Position numbers and translations under genes: made by a program. From Clitoria ternatea (Eukaryota; Streptophyta; Magnoliopsida; Fabales; Fabaceae), in assembly GCA_037962975.1 (NCBI GenBank), contig CM075675.1, forward strand, positions 7,822,001 through 7,886,000: a DNA stretch of 64,000 nt, in the 5' to 3' direction. The notes under the pieces were generated by a model. That model saw nothing but the letters and a program-made list of their open reading frames with translations. It had not been told where the DNA came from and did not search any database. Shown here piece by piece: positions 1 through 11,700 of this stretch (position 1 is the stretch's first letter; each line of letters starts with the position of its first letter).

Positions 1-2336
1 TGGGAAGGAGATAAATTGTTGGTTGCCTAGATATTTCAATTAGGTTGATAAATTTGACTGTTTTAATTTTGACACTTTTAAGAAAGTATAAAAATAATTT
101 ATAACACACGTTATATTTAAAATTCAAATGATCTGATTAACGTGACACTCTCGTTTGTTTTGTTGAGTATAGCTTTATTAAATAATTGAGTTATGATATA
201 GCTATGTTTTAGGTAGCGGTGGTAATCGGACGGTCTCAGACGGTTTCGGACCATAAAAGGTCCCACCGACCAAACCCTTCATTTGCAAAAGTTAACCTAG
301 TTTTGTTCGAAGAAGAGATCGGACTAGGCGAGTTTCGGTCCTTCAGGTGTCGGTATACATCGGGCGGTTATAAAAAACTTTGTACATTTAAAACTCAAAA
401 CTAAAACTTGAAAATTATAGAACGAGTAGAACAAATAGGTAGAAATTATAGATAAAAATTGAAACTTGAAGATGGATCAAAGAAAAAGATGACAATTACA
501 ACTTAAAATTACAAATAGAAATTATAGAAAAAAATGAAAAATTGAAATAAAAATTACAAATCATAACAAAATCAAAACCAATAGTTCAACCCTCTCAGTG
601 TGCCACTGATTCACCTCACCATGACATCACGTACACCTTCCTAATCGCCATCTTCTTCCACAACAGTAATTTAGTGTTCCTTCCTCAAGCAAATAAGAAG
701 AGGAAAAAGATATTGGGTCTTGGTGGTGGGTTTAAGAGGGAGAGAGTGAGTGAGAAACACAGACAAGAATAAGAAGGGTTGCATAAAAAGCGTTGCTGTA
801 GAGAGAGAACAAAAGGATGAGTTGCTGAAAATAAAATAAAAAGGTGATGATGGAATTATGGTTACTGAAGATATTTTCAGTATTATGGGCTTTATGATTG
901 GGCCAAACATAATATGGGCTTCCTAATTACGCTAGGTTATGGTTTATGACGGGTGCCAATTTTTAATTTTTTTCTCAATTGTTCCCGTTTGTAAGTAGCC
1001 GCTTGAGTCCGAATTTTTTGATTTTTTGAATCTAAAAATGCATTTAAAATCGTCTGATCATTTTTCTTCAGCTCGGACTGTGCGGTTTCAAACGGATTAC
1101 ACTGAAATTGACCACCCCTAATTTTAGGGACTAAATTCAACATTCTTAATAACATAAGAATTAAAATCAATAAAAGAACTTACAAACCAAAGCCAAAATT
1201 AAGTTTAAACACATGGACCAAAACCATGGAACAGTAAATATATAAAATTTAATCCAATAAATTTAATTATATATATATATATATATAATAATAATAAAAA
1301 TATTAATACATCTCTTGGTGTTTGTTGGTTAGGATGTTCATCTCAAAGTTTATTCCTCCTTGTAAATGTATTTTAAAAACCAAAATATAGAATAATTAAA
1401 GTAATTAATAATAAAAATTAATCAAATGTCGAAGATTTAATTTTTGTTTTAGATATAAAGTAACTTTAAATTTTCAAATAATTATCTCATCTATCTAAAT
1501 ACTTATAAACTAGTGAATTAATTAGTTAGCATGATTTCATAACCTAGATTACACCTCCAACCCATTAGATTTTAAGAAGAGACATCGCATTTTTCTTTGG
1601 GAAAGTGCTTCATTCGATCTAAGAATCCAATGTATGCAAGGAATTAAATTAGTATAAGGAAAGTTAGATTATTGGAAGTGGAGACATCACTGTATATATA
1701 CAATAACACTACATGAATAAGTTTGTTTATGGTTAATCAGAAGCCGATTATATGTAAAAAAAAAAGGATTTAAGTACAGCATTTGCATCACTGTTATACG
1801 CAAAAACGTCTCGATGAAAATGTTCATCGACTTTTTTGGCAAAAACTATGTAGCACCTGTTTTATGGCACATGATGCTATTTAACGTTTGATTGGTTAAT
1901 TTAACTTTCAATGAAATTTTATTTTTGGGTGACTCTCCTGTTGTCCATGACTTCTAAGATTTTACATGCTTAAATTTTTTAATAGGTGTTATATTTCTTT
2001 CTTCATTTGCATTGTTTTGAGATTAATTAAGATGTCCGTTTCAATTCTTTTACATAACATAGCTAACCAATTCATTATCGTTCCATAAATAACAATTGGC
2101 AAAAGAATACATATTTCGTTTTGGTGTATGAAATTACAATCCGAATTTAAATCTTAAATTATAATTTCAATTTCAATTATATTATAGAATTACTAATTAT
2201 ATATTTTGATCGCATAAAATAAAAATGTAGAATTACAATCTTAAACTAAAATGAAGGCGATTGTGGAAGTGGTGACGATTAATTATGGCGGCGGTGACAA
2301 CATGGATAGTGGTGGTGACAATGATGCTGAAAGTGA
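1..2336. other. AT-rich intergenic DNA, no gene recognised
   Basis: No convincing coding region was found on either strand. A TA/TAA microsatellite lies near 1268-1296. A 77-codon open frame on the minus strand (937-1170) ends in a Lys/Arg/Gln-rich stretch that I could not assign to any family; it could be chance or an old transposon piece. The last 80 bases before 2337 are rich in GTGGTGA-like words and belong to the low-complexity island into which the next element inserted. Confidence 0.5.
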
Positions 2337-2831
2337 CACTAGTGCAAAAACTAGATATAAACATGAAATATTAACTCGGTTAAAAGAGAATCGTGTTAGT
2401 ATATAACATGGTGACATTTTTAAAATTTTAAGCGAAAGATATTAACTCAGTTATAAGAGAACCAAGTTTAAAACAAGGCTATAAATTCGGTTACAAGTAC
2501 AATCGAGTTTATAGGGCTTTTGATTATTTATTTATTTTAGTAAACATATAAACTAGTTACTTATTTAACCGAGTTGGAATGTGCTATATATAAACTCGGT
2601 TGTATATATAACCGAGTTCATAGGGTTTCTGAATTATTTATTTACTATTTATTTAGATTCACATATAAACTTGGTTGCTTGTTTAACCAAGTTGGAATGT
2701 CTAGATATAAACTCGGTTGTAGTAGTAACTGAGTTGAAAAGCATAACGTGTGCATACTAGTTTAGATTTTTGAAGAGTAAAGTCATACATCATACTGGTT
2801 TCTTCTTTACGTGTATAGGGTTAGGCGATTA

Positions 2832-5207
2832 TGTAACATCTCAGTCATTAGAGAATTAATGAATTGCATTATAGGAAGTTAATAAATGAATTATTTGAAT
2901 ATTAGGTGAAGTAAAATATAATTATTTACTGTTATTTATAAGAAAAAAAAGAAAAGAGAAGAGAAATGATAATGAAAAATAGCAAATGACGATAATGCCC
3001 TTGGGTATATCAAATTGATTTTTCTTTCTTCTTCCACCATTTTCACACATGCTTCTTTTCTTCTTCCTTTGACCATGACAGTGTGAGCCAAAGGGAGTGA
3101 TTGACTTTTGAATTCTTGCCGAAAATCAAAATTGATTGCATTTTTGAATTGAGGAAGCGAGGTAAGTATATACACGGATAATATTTCATGATTTCTTCCC
3201 TTCTCTCTAAGGTTCAAATGGGGGTTGTAGAAGGGGTTTTTGATTTTTCATTCATATGGCATTTTGGAGCATACTAATGGTTCTAAGTGAAGTGGGTGAT
3301 GAAGAATGATGGTAGGGTCTTGTTTTTGTGTCATAGGTGGCAGACCAAGTGACAGAAAGTTGCTAAGTGACATGGTTTCAAAGCAGAAGTCGAAACTAAC
3401 GAAGGTAAGCTTCAAAAATTATAATGGTGTGTTTAGACTCCTCTAGGGGTGACGAGTCTTAATTTTGGAGGTCGAAAATGATAATCACTTTGTAAATTTG
3501 TTGAATTTAGATATTCAGTGAGTTTTAGTGTTTTCAATGATTGAATTGGAAGCCCGAGAGTGTGAAATCAAGGTAAAAAGGGTGTAGTTGACATATAGAT
3601 TAATTGAAATGATTATGAATGCCAATTGTGGCTGATGGGAAAATGGTAAGATAAGATAGGGATAATTAATTTCATATGAGGGGATATGTGAACATATATA
3701 CATGTTTGTGTATGATAATGTGTTTAATAAATTGATATCAATGAGTGAGTAGATGATTTGAATATTGAATTGATATGATGATGGTAGTGAGAAAGAATTA
3801 TATGATGATAAATTATATAAGTATGCTTGTCTTGATGATGATTATATTGTGTATAATAATGAGATATTATGAGTAATGTGTTGAATATGATTTGGTATAC
3901 TTCAGACTATACTATGCTTTTCCCTATGTATATGCATATATTGTTATTTGTTTGCATTAATTTGTATTGTTAGCTACTCACCCTTATTATGGTTTTAGTG
4001 ACTGGAGACAAGGACGTGGCCGAGGCTGTAGAGACCAATGTCTGGTGAGCGGAAGCAATGCCAAGGAGTTTGGTTAATTGATGTAAACATGCTAATATAT
4101 GTATATGTATTATGTCTTGAGCTTTGTGGCCATGATTATTATGTGCATATGCTTATGTGGTTGATGTTTGGTGATGCGGATCACCAATTAACGGATGATT
4201 ATAATCATGTTATAATGTGTGTGTATATGTATGTTATAGTTATAATGGATGATGATGAATATGTGAATTGATATCCTAAAATTGTGATGTGGCACTGAGC
4301 CATTTTGTGTGATAATACATGATCATAGGCAAGTTATTGTGATTACGTATATGATTTATGATGTGAATGCATGTATAGATGATGATTGAATGAAAGAATG
4401 GTTGAGTTATAGTGAGAAATAGGTGATCTTTAGCCAACCGGGAAGGTCAAATGGAGTTTCAGTGGGATCTCGAATCCCTGAAGGGTACCAACAGGACCGT
4501 AGGTATAATTGAAATGTGTGTGCGAAGAGATTCACAATTGTATTGCAATTGAATGTTTTTTTTTGAAGTAACGAAATGGTTATACATTGTATTAGATGCG
4601 TTTCAACATATATCTTTGGGACTCAGATGAAATTTTAAGTAGGACTACGCCTGCATGTTTGGAATGAGTTCTAGATAGTGCCCATGAAGTTTTATAGAAA
4701 TTGGAGTTATATATAACAAGATAGGGTGTACGGAAGTTGGCCTGGAAGCCAAGCCACTATAGATCTCGCTCAAGAGAGATGAGATCGCCTGAGCGAGTCC
4801 CTGAGAAAATAAAGAATTAATTCTGGGAGTGAAGAAAAAGTTTCTGGTGTGATTTTGCTCAAGCGAGATTGAGCTTGCTTGAGCGAAAGTGGATAGGAGG
4901 CCTTTAGTGTAATCTCGCTCAAGCGAGGGTGATCTCGCATAAATGAGATTTTGTGGTAGAGTCTCTAGAGCATTCTCGCTCAAGTGAGAAAGAGCTCGCT
5001 CAAGCAAAACTGCTAGCTCGCTCAAGCGAGATACAGGTAAAGCATTCATAAATCTAAGGACTTCTGAGAGGGTTGATGGTGGCTTCGAGTAACGTAGCCC
5101 TTAGGTTTCTACTATATATGGCCCAGGAAGTTTCAAACACGAAAAGTTTTCTCTAATTTTAACCATACCTCGAGATAAATTCTAGGGATTGATAAGGAGA
5201 CCTTACA
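2832..5207 (+). repeat. Large solo LTR 1 (TGTAACATC...CCTTACA)
   Basis: This 2376-bp unit starts TGTAACATCTCAGTC and ends AAGGAGACCTTACA. The flanking 5 bp are GATTA (2827-2831) and GATTC (5208-5212), a near-perfect TSD. The last 36 bases align with the end of the LTR at 7371-11237, so both belong to one family. There is no internal gag-pol, hence a solo LTR. A TATTTATA-like sequence near 2933-2940, followed by a CT-rich leader on the opposite strand sense, may be its promoter. Near 3980-4010 it has a CACCC-GACTGGAGAC block, near 4435-4500 a hairpin-rich block, and at 4758-5040 an array of CTCGCTCAAGCGAG motifs. A gypsy-type origin is inferred from the 5-bp TSD and the size. Confidence 0.8.
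4758..5040 (+). repeat. Array of CTCGCTCAAGCGAG-type palindromic motifs
   Basis: About ten copies of TCGCTCAAGCGAG or one- to two-base variants occur here, often as inverted pairs separated by 10-15 bases, in units spaced roughly 45-90 bases apart. The consensus is itself nearly palindromic. The array lies just inside the 3' end of LTR 1. No protein is recognised; a 134-codon open frame across it on the minus strand is simply the translation of the repeats. Confidence 0.8.
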
Positions 5208-5613
5208 GATTCCAATCGTGGCTGCCTCTTATTTGGACCTTTGCTTCATCTTCATCTTCTTTAGACTTGTATTTGCTTCTTCTTCCCTATACGCACTACT
5301 GCATTGACTTCCCCACAAGGTATTTTGTTCTTCTGTTATTTGAACTCATTGTAACTAAATGACTCTGTTAGATATCGTTTTTGTTTTGTGGATTTCCTCT
5401 ATTCACTAGTGGAAAAAATAGTTATAAGGACGAGATATGAGCACGGTTCAATGAAAATCGTGTTTAAAACAATGCGGTGGTATTTTTGTAAATATGAGAA
5501 ATGTATTTTGTTTTTAAAAAGTTTTTAAAACACACATATAAGCATGGTTGTTTCCTAACCGTGGTTATAGGTAGTATATAAAGACGGTTCTGCTGAAATC
5601 GTGGTTAAAGGAT

Positions 5614-5960
5614 ATTACATTTTAGTTTTTAAAATTTTTAAAATGATATACGAACACGGTTGGAATTGTAACCATGCTTATAGGTATGCTATAAGCACGG
5701 TTAGGGAGGAACCGTGCTTATAGGTGGATTTTACATTTTAGTTTTTAAAATTTTTAAAATTATATATGAACACGGTTGGAATTGTAACCGTGCTTATAGG
5801 TATGCTATAAGCACGGTTAGGGGGAACCGTACTTATAGGTGGATTTTACATTTTAGTTTTTAAAATTTTTAAAATGATATACGAACACGGTTGGAATTAT
5901 AATCGTGCTTGCGGGAACCGTGCTTATAGGTGGAATTTTGAATTAAATTCCAGTTTACTT
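5614..5960 (+). repeat. About 116-bp tandem repeat, three copies, in CACTA 2
   Basis: The phrase TTACATTTTAGTTTTTAAAA recurs at about 5614, 5731 and 5846, each time followed by an AT-rich spacer, GAACACGGTTGGAATT, and the AACCGTGCTTATAGG motif. The repeat is a local amplification of the element's subterminal region, common in CACTA elements, where such repeats bind the transposase. Confidence 0.8.
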
Positions 5961-6059
5961 TACGTTTGGTCTTCCTCTGCAGCTCATTTTCATCTTCTCC
6001 CCTCATTTTCATCTTTCCCTCCCTTTCGTTTTCTCTTTCTTTCTCTTTTGCGAAAACTT

Positions 6060-6160
6060 CCCTCCCTCACAAAAGTTCATTGCTTCAACTTCCCTCCCTT
6101 ACAAAAGTTCATTGCTTCAACTTTCCTCCCTCACGAAAGTTCATTGCTTCATCTTCCCTC
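6060..6160 (+). repeat. 32-bp tandem repeat in CT-rich leader
   Basis: The unit containing CCTCCCTCACAAAAGTTCAT is repeated about three times (AAAGTTC at 6071, 6103 and 6135). It sits in a pyrimidine-rich stretch upstream of the terpene-synthase fragment. The open frames across it (5874-6314 and 5966-6400) look like repeat translations rather than genes. Confidence 0.7.
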
Positions 6161-6423
6161 CATTGCTTCATCTTCCACACTTCTTCCCTTTATTGCGAAA
6201 ATGACAGTTCTTCTTCTCTCTACGACAAACATGTTTTCCCTCTATCTACCACACTTCTTCTCTCCACCACAAACATCTTCTCCACTTCTCCACCACGAAC
6301 GTCTTCTCCGTTAATTTTGTTTACGGTAATTTGTATTTGTTATATTTTAAGTTGTATGCAGTTTATTAAGTCCCTTTTAAATGAGTTTATATATGACTAA
6401 TATTTTTGTGTTTAATATTTAAG

Positions 6424-6653
6424 TGGGCAGATTTATACAAAGCATATTTCATTGAAGCAAAATGGTACTATAGTGGATATACGCTAACTTTTGAAGAATA
6501 CATGGAGAATGCATGGATTTCCATTGGTGTACCTGTTATATTTGTTCATGCTTACTTCTCAATTCCAAATTCATTCACAAAGAAAGACTTAGTCTGGAAT
6601 GCTACATGAAAGAAAATGGAGCCACTGAAGCTGAAGCTTGTCGGCAAAAATAA
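6424..6653 (+). pseudogene. Captured terpene synthase exon fragments
   Basis: From 6424 the frame gives WADLYKAYFIEAKWYYSGYT, then TLTFEEYMENAWISI, then VIFVHAYF. This is a close match to the C-terminal catalytic domain of plant class I terpene (sesquiterpene-type) synthases. A good splice acceptor (TTTAAG) sits immediately upstream at 6416-6423. The first frame stops at 6609. In another frame 6600-6653 reads CYMKENGATEAEACRQK, which corresponds to the next conserved block of the same family. The stretch that should lie between them, including the second metal-binding (NSE/DTE) motif, is missing, so the piece cannot encode an active enzyme. The family assignment comes from recognised motifs; the substrate cannot be told. 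The fragment lies wholly inside CACTA element 2 and is best explained as gene-fragment capture. Confidence 0.82.
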
Positions 6654-6825
6654 GCGTGACTTTTAAGCATGATTCAAAATAACCGTGCTTAAAGGTGACT
6701 TTCCAGCACGGTTAAAAAACGTGCTAAAAGGTCCTAACTTACCACCACGCTGGGAACAAGCACGGTTCTGGAACCTGCTTAAAAGTCCAAAATAACCGTG
6801 CTTATAGACCCAAAATGCACTAGTG

Positions 6826-7370
6826 AATAGATATGTTAAATTACTTAGTTAAATATCTAGTTGTATTGTGGTCTAAACTCATTGTAACTAAATGACTTGT
6901 ACTAACCTTGCAACCTCTTCCCTCTGTTTCCTCTCTTCCTCCTCTAAAAGTTCTTTCTCCTCAACTTTCCTACATGTTCTTTTCCCTTTACTTTCATTGA
7001 GGTTGGCCCTATTCTCACCTCGTTTTCTAATAATGGCCTATGTTCAGCATTAGAAGAACATCCTTCCCTTGAACTAACTGTAAAAGTATTTCTCCAGAGC
7101 CATCTAATGCTAAAGAAAAAAGATGTCAAAAGCTTAGGAACAAAAAGTAAAATACCATATTGGAGACCTCTCTATTAAACAATGTTCATCTCTAAAAAGA
7201 CCAGAATTCTCATTTGTCCTTCAGTTACCAAGAACAAACCCACCAACCTAATTGTTATTCTCTAACCAGTCCTGACTGCAGATCTACCCATTTAAACTTG
7301 GTTAGACTAATCGAGTTTAAAAACACTTACAAACTCAGTTGCTAACCGAGTTTAAATGTCCCAACCTATT
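6826..7370. other. Remaining interior and right subterminal region of CACTA 1
   Basis: The stretch 6900-7260 on the minus strand has a 61-codon open frame (6944-7129), followed in another frame by a Glu/Lys/Arg-rich run ending at a possible splice donor (GCAAG-GTTAGT, about 6907-6918). It may be another captured host fragment, but I do not recognise it. From 7285 to 7370 there are AACTCAGTT / AACCGAGTTTA subterminal repeats of CACTA 1. The 22-bp word at 6876-6897 also occurs at 5343-5364, on the other side of CACTA 2. Confidence 0.45.
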
Positions 7371-7524
7371 TGTAACGTCCCCTTAGCGATTCCTAAAATT
7401 TATCTTGGGGCCTTATGAAATAAGAGTAAATTTTTCTCCTTTTTAAACTTCTTCGTCCATAAACAATAGGAACCTAAAGGCTACGTCACTTAAAACCTCC
7501 TACAAATCCATTCTTGGACTCAGG

Positions 7525-7612
7525 TAATCGATTACACATACCCTGTAATCGATTACCTATAAGCATGTTGCACAGGAATTAAATCTAATCCTCTAGTAAT
7601 CGATTACCAACA
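7525..7612 (+). repeat. GTAATCGATTAC palindromic motifs near the LTR 2 3' end
   Basis: The perfect palindrome core TAATCGATTAC occurs three times in under 90 bases (near 7527, 7541 and 7596), each within GTAATCGATTACC-like context. It occupies the place in LTR 2 that the CTCGCTCAAGCGAG array occupies in LTR 1. Confidence 0.75.
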
Positions 7613-8221
7613 GACCTGTTTTATAGAATTATGCAGAATTTGGTCCTCAAGCCAACTTTTACACTACCTAACTTGCCCATTTTAATTTCAATTGTTACGA
7701 AACTTTATGAGCACTATATTTCCCCATTCTGGATATGTTGCACAATTCATTCTCAAAAATTCCTTCTTTTGAGTAAGATATGCGCTAAAATGAATTTTAA
7801 CCATATTATGACCAACACTATGTTCCAAACCTAACAATTGGACTCCAAATCAAACAATGACCACACATACAAGTCCTAAATGGTCGTGGGAACCTATTGA
7901 CACCCTCAGGGAATTCAAATTCCCACCGGATCGCAAGAACACATACTCAGTTGTCTAAAATAGCCTATTTCCCTCACATTAAATGCATCCTTCTAATTCA
8001 CTAGCATAAAAAACACTCCAAACACAATCCCATCATCAACAATAGCATCATCATCAGTTCAACATACTATGGATCAATGCCACTCATACATGTATAACAC
8101 AAAACCTGGCTATATGTCTCATCAGATGATTACAGATCATAATCCTAGCCACCCATCATAACAAGGATGCTAATAAGGATACCATCAACAATGAATATTA
8201 ATTAATTACATGTGTGTATGC

Positions 8222-8266
8222 ATGGATGTATGTATGTATGTATGTATGTATGTATATATATATATT
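8222..8266 (+). repeat. TGTA/TA microsatellite
   Basis: A run of TGTA repeats passes into TA repeats inside LTR 2. The open frame across it (8212-8412) is an artefact. Confidence 0.9.
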
Positions 8267-11200
8267 TAATCTTTATCTTTTTCTTTGGCATTCCCCACTT
8301 GCTTGGCTCTCCCCTCCATTGTATCTGTGATGACCCTGTAGATGATAAAAATAACAGCCACAAGGGTGAGTGTTGGAAATCATTAATTAATATAGAAATT
8401 TCATTTAGATAAAAGGCACGACAACTGCCTTATGTTGTGCTGTAACTCGCTCTCAATCACCTTCCTTCTCTAATTCATTGTTTACATAAGTTCTCATCTT
8501 ACATATCAAGGGTCACTTAGGCTATTGTATCATTTCACACATATATACATGTATATATATGTCAATAAAATCTCAATCACAAGACTTATATTTCATTATT
8601 CATCTTTAATCACTTAACGTAATCATACGAACATCACCCAATTCATTTTCTATTACTCATTATGTAGAGTTTGTATCCCCTCCACCCTTTATTAATCATT
8701 CTACTTGATTTCTCATATCATAATCATCAATGTACATATTCAGAATATGTCCATAGTCATTATTACTCAGTTACATTCAAATTCTCATAACCATTCAAGC
8801 TATGAACAATCGTATATTATAAAAACACATCTATCATGACTTGTTCATCACTTAGAGTAATTAAAAAGCATTTCATAAAGCATAGGTATACATATATACA
8901 TATATTCATATTCAGTCATCATCATGTACAACACAACTGACTCTTATTCAGAGTATAAACAAGACTCGCTAGTATCTAGATACTAAAAGGATTGACCTCT
9001 AGCTGGGGGTCCTACTTGACACCCCATGAACCTGACTTGGTTTATCGAGCCTACTTGGCTCCCCACTTCAACCATTGGGTCCAACTAGACCATTGGGTAG
9101 CTTAATTGGATCCTACATGACCACATGAGCCAAAAATCGAGGGGCAAAATATACCGTTTGGCCGTCCCAACCACATAAATCACATATATTCATTTTAAAT
9201 TCTCATTCTCTTTAATAATTAGCACAAAGGCTTCATATTTAAACGAAAGGGGCGGCCACTTTGACCCAACCCAATCACATAATCTCATAATCAAACAATC
9301 ACTTAGGCATTCATGTTAAACAAAAGGGCAGCCACACAGACCAGACCCACATCATATAACTACTCAGGCAAAACAAAATTTAATCATACAGATACATATC
9401 TCAATTTCACTTCAAGCTACTCAGGAAAATAGATAAATAACTAGCCACTTAGGTATATAAAAAAATAGTTAGCCATTCAAGCATTCACTAATCATATGGT
9501 GGTCACTCAGACACAACCACATCTTAACATCTCCATCATATTATCATATAACCACTTAAATAAGTTTTCAATCACAAGCATGAATACAATCACAATTATA
9601 GTTCTCATGTATCTCGATTTCACCACATATCAATAATTTTAAATTAACATAGCCGCTCAAGCATATACTATCTCTCAATTCCTTTATTTGTCACTCATTA
9701 CTTATCCACATTACTACAAGTCACTTAGACATCAATTCATCTGCAATTGTACATATAATTACAATTAACTTTTCTCACACACATTCCAACTTCGTCATAT
9801 ATCATTTACTCATTTCGTTATAAGCCACCCAGGCACAATTACGATATTATATAATCATCACCCAGATACGATATTAATTAAATATATTAGCTACTACAAT
9901 CTCATGAATTCCATATTATACTTCTTATTGCCTTACTATTTGGAAACTTATTCCACTACATATACATACCCAAATACTCATTATCTACTAAGTTTCATTT
10001 AAAGATCAATCATCCATTTTTATCATTTCATTACTACGCATCACATATAGATAGCTAGTCTTAATTCCTTTTTCTCATAATTTCATACTAGGGATTTTAT
10101 AACGCATAGTTACACACACATATAAAATTAACTTAGCAATTCAAGCTACTTCTAATTTCACAATTTCAACCCAAACTCACATACATAATAAATTAAATAT
10201 TTACAATTAACTCTAATGCCTTTTTTTGAACTCTGATTGGAGTCTATAATTATTTCTAAATTAATTAAGACTCTGAACACCCCCTTACCTTAATTCCATG
10301 CTTTTGAACACTTGCTTTTGCCATCAATTACGCCGGTATCTATAATTCCAAAAAATCAAGAAAGGGATCAACAATTGGGCTTCTAAAACTAACGCCTACC
10401 TAACCAAAATGACTTCAAACACATTTGTAATGGTTTTGAAGCTTACCTCGACATACTCCGGCTTCCAATCCAAAACTCCCCTTTTCGCCTAATGTCATCC
10501 CGACGCCTGGTTTAAAACTTAACAATGCCAACACCATCACCCATTATACCAAATTAGTTTCAAATACAATTTTAGGACTATTAAAGCTTACCTTCGTCAT
10601 TTACAACCTCTGTTTCGAGAACCTGCTTCACCTAACAGCATTCTGACACACGTCCCACCACCTATATTTGTCAAAATGAGACCCCATTAGCGATCAACTA
10701 ATACCCATCATGCTTGTCTTCATTTCCATGCTTCAAGGTGCCAAGATATTGGAAAAATGAAACCCCTATCACCATTCCCATAGTCGGTCAAGAGAGGGGA
10801 AGAAGAGGATTGAAGGTTCCTGCATGTTGGTCTCGCTCCCAAGGTTCCAAAAACGTGATCAATTTTGGATTTCAACAACATCTTGACTTTCAATTTGGAT
10901 CAAGCAAGCTTATGGCAATGGCTTCTCTCACTCTGTTCACTCTCTATTTCTCGCGTAAGGAAAAAATAGAGAAGAAGATTGAAATTTAATTTTTAACCCC
11001 AAGGGTATTTTGGTCTTTTTACCCCTTTTTATCATTTTTTTTCTTCCTTTTAAGTAATTAGGATTTACTTTTATCTTATGATAATTAATAATTTACCATT
11101 ACAATTTAATTTAACTATCTCTTAATTATTCATCTTTGAATCAATTTAATTCTGAATTTATTTAATTTTAAACTCAATAACCGCTAATTAATATCCACGA

Positions 11201-11325
11201 CGTAAATAAAAATTAAGTTAATTACTAAGATGTTACACTATTACCTCGACTAATATAAACTCTATTGTGAAACTGAGTTTGTAAGTATTTTTTAACTGAG
11301 TTCGTATCCTTTTTCTCAACTAGTG

Positions 11326-11700
11326 TGATGCTAACTAAGATAGTGGCAACAACAAAGGGGCAATGAGGGCGGGCTTGGTGTCAACGATAGTGGTAGAGGT
11401 AGTGGTGGCGGTAAGCATGATGGTGGCGGCTATAAGGATGATGATGATAAGGGGCTAGTGGTGGCGATGACAATCATGGTAAAGTGGCAGTGATAATGAC
11501 AAAAGTGGTTATAGGGACGACAGTGACAACAGAGGTGGTGTGACAACGATGACGGTGGTGACGACAATGGTGATGTCGATGACAATAGTGATGGATGCGT
11601 GGATAGTGTGGCGGTGACGATGGTGATATTTGTAACGACAACAGTGGTAGTGTCGACCGAGAGTAAATGGTGATGACTAGGGGAATGACAACAATAATAT
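11326..11700 (+). repeat. GTGGTGA-rich low-complexity island
   Basis: The stretch is an irregular chain of GTGGTGA, GACAATGGTGA and GATGATGATGG words. It continues the island interrupted at 2336 by CACTA 1. Overlapping open frames on the minus strand (11430-11705 and 11474-11707) are Thr/Ser/His-rich products of the repeats. The bases after it (11,700-11,880) resemble those after the similar island at 44.9-45.2 kb. Confidence 0.7.

Larger units (their letters stand above)
5404..6825. mobile_element. Small CACTA element 2 carrying a terpene-synthase fragment
   Basis: The left end reads CACTAGTGGAAAAAATAG and the right end, reverse-complemented, reads CACTAGTGCATTTTGGG. Subterminal repeats built from ATAAGCACGGTT / AACCGTGCTTATAGG are dense at both ends (5430-5930 and 6660-6810). 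The 1422-bp element has no transposase and must have moved in trans. The flanking triplets are ATT and AAT, so a direct TSD is not visible. It lies inside CACTA element 1. Its middle holds a CT-rich leader-like stretch, then an exon fragment of a host terpene synthase. Confidence 0.85.
7371..11237 (-). repeat. Large solo LTR 2, minus orientation
   Basis: Read on the minus strand this 3867-bp unit starts TGTAACATCTTAGTAATTAA and ends AAGGGGACGTTACA. A perfect 5-bp TSD, CTATT, lies at 7366-7370 and 11238-11242. The last 36 bases align with those of LTR 1. No gag-pol is present. On its own strand it carries a leader-like region near 10,700-11,000, a hairpin-rich block at about 9000-9180, a CACCC block near 8340-8370, and GTAATCGATTAC motifs near its 3' end. 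It inserted into the right subterminal region of CACTA 1. The 91-codon open frame at 10714-10989 is antisense to the LTR and is not regarded as a gene. Confidence 0.88.
2337..11325. mobile_element. CACTA (En/Spm) transposon 1, with nested insertions
   Basis: The left end reads CACTAGTGCAAAAACTAG and the right end, reverse-complemented, reads CACTAGTTGAGAAAAAGG. Both are CACTA-type inverted termini. A perfect 3-bp TSD, TGA, lies at 2334-2336 and 11326-11328, as expected for this superfamily. Subterminal repeats of the type AACTCGGTT / AACCGAGTTTA occur at 2370-2730 and again at 7290-7360 and 11255-11310. Of the 8989 bp, two solo LTRs and a second CACTA element make up most; about 1.3 kb of original sequence remains. 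No transposase was seen, so it is probably non-autonomous. The remaining interior at 5208-5403 and 6826-7260 has splice-site-like and charged coding-like stretches that I could not identify. Confidence 0.88.

Noticed and set aside
937..1170. 77-codon minus-strand frame with CNPFETAQSELKK
   Set aside because: Composition is plausible for a protein, but no family was recognised and there is no supporting context.
4645..5049. 134-codon minus-strand frame
   Set aside because: Its repeated sequence simply follows the CTCGCTCAAGCGAG motif array inside LTR 1.
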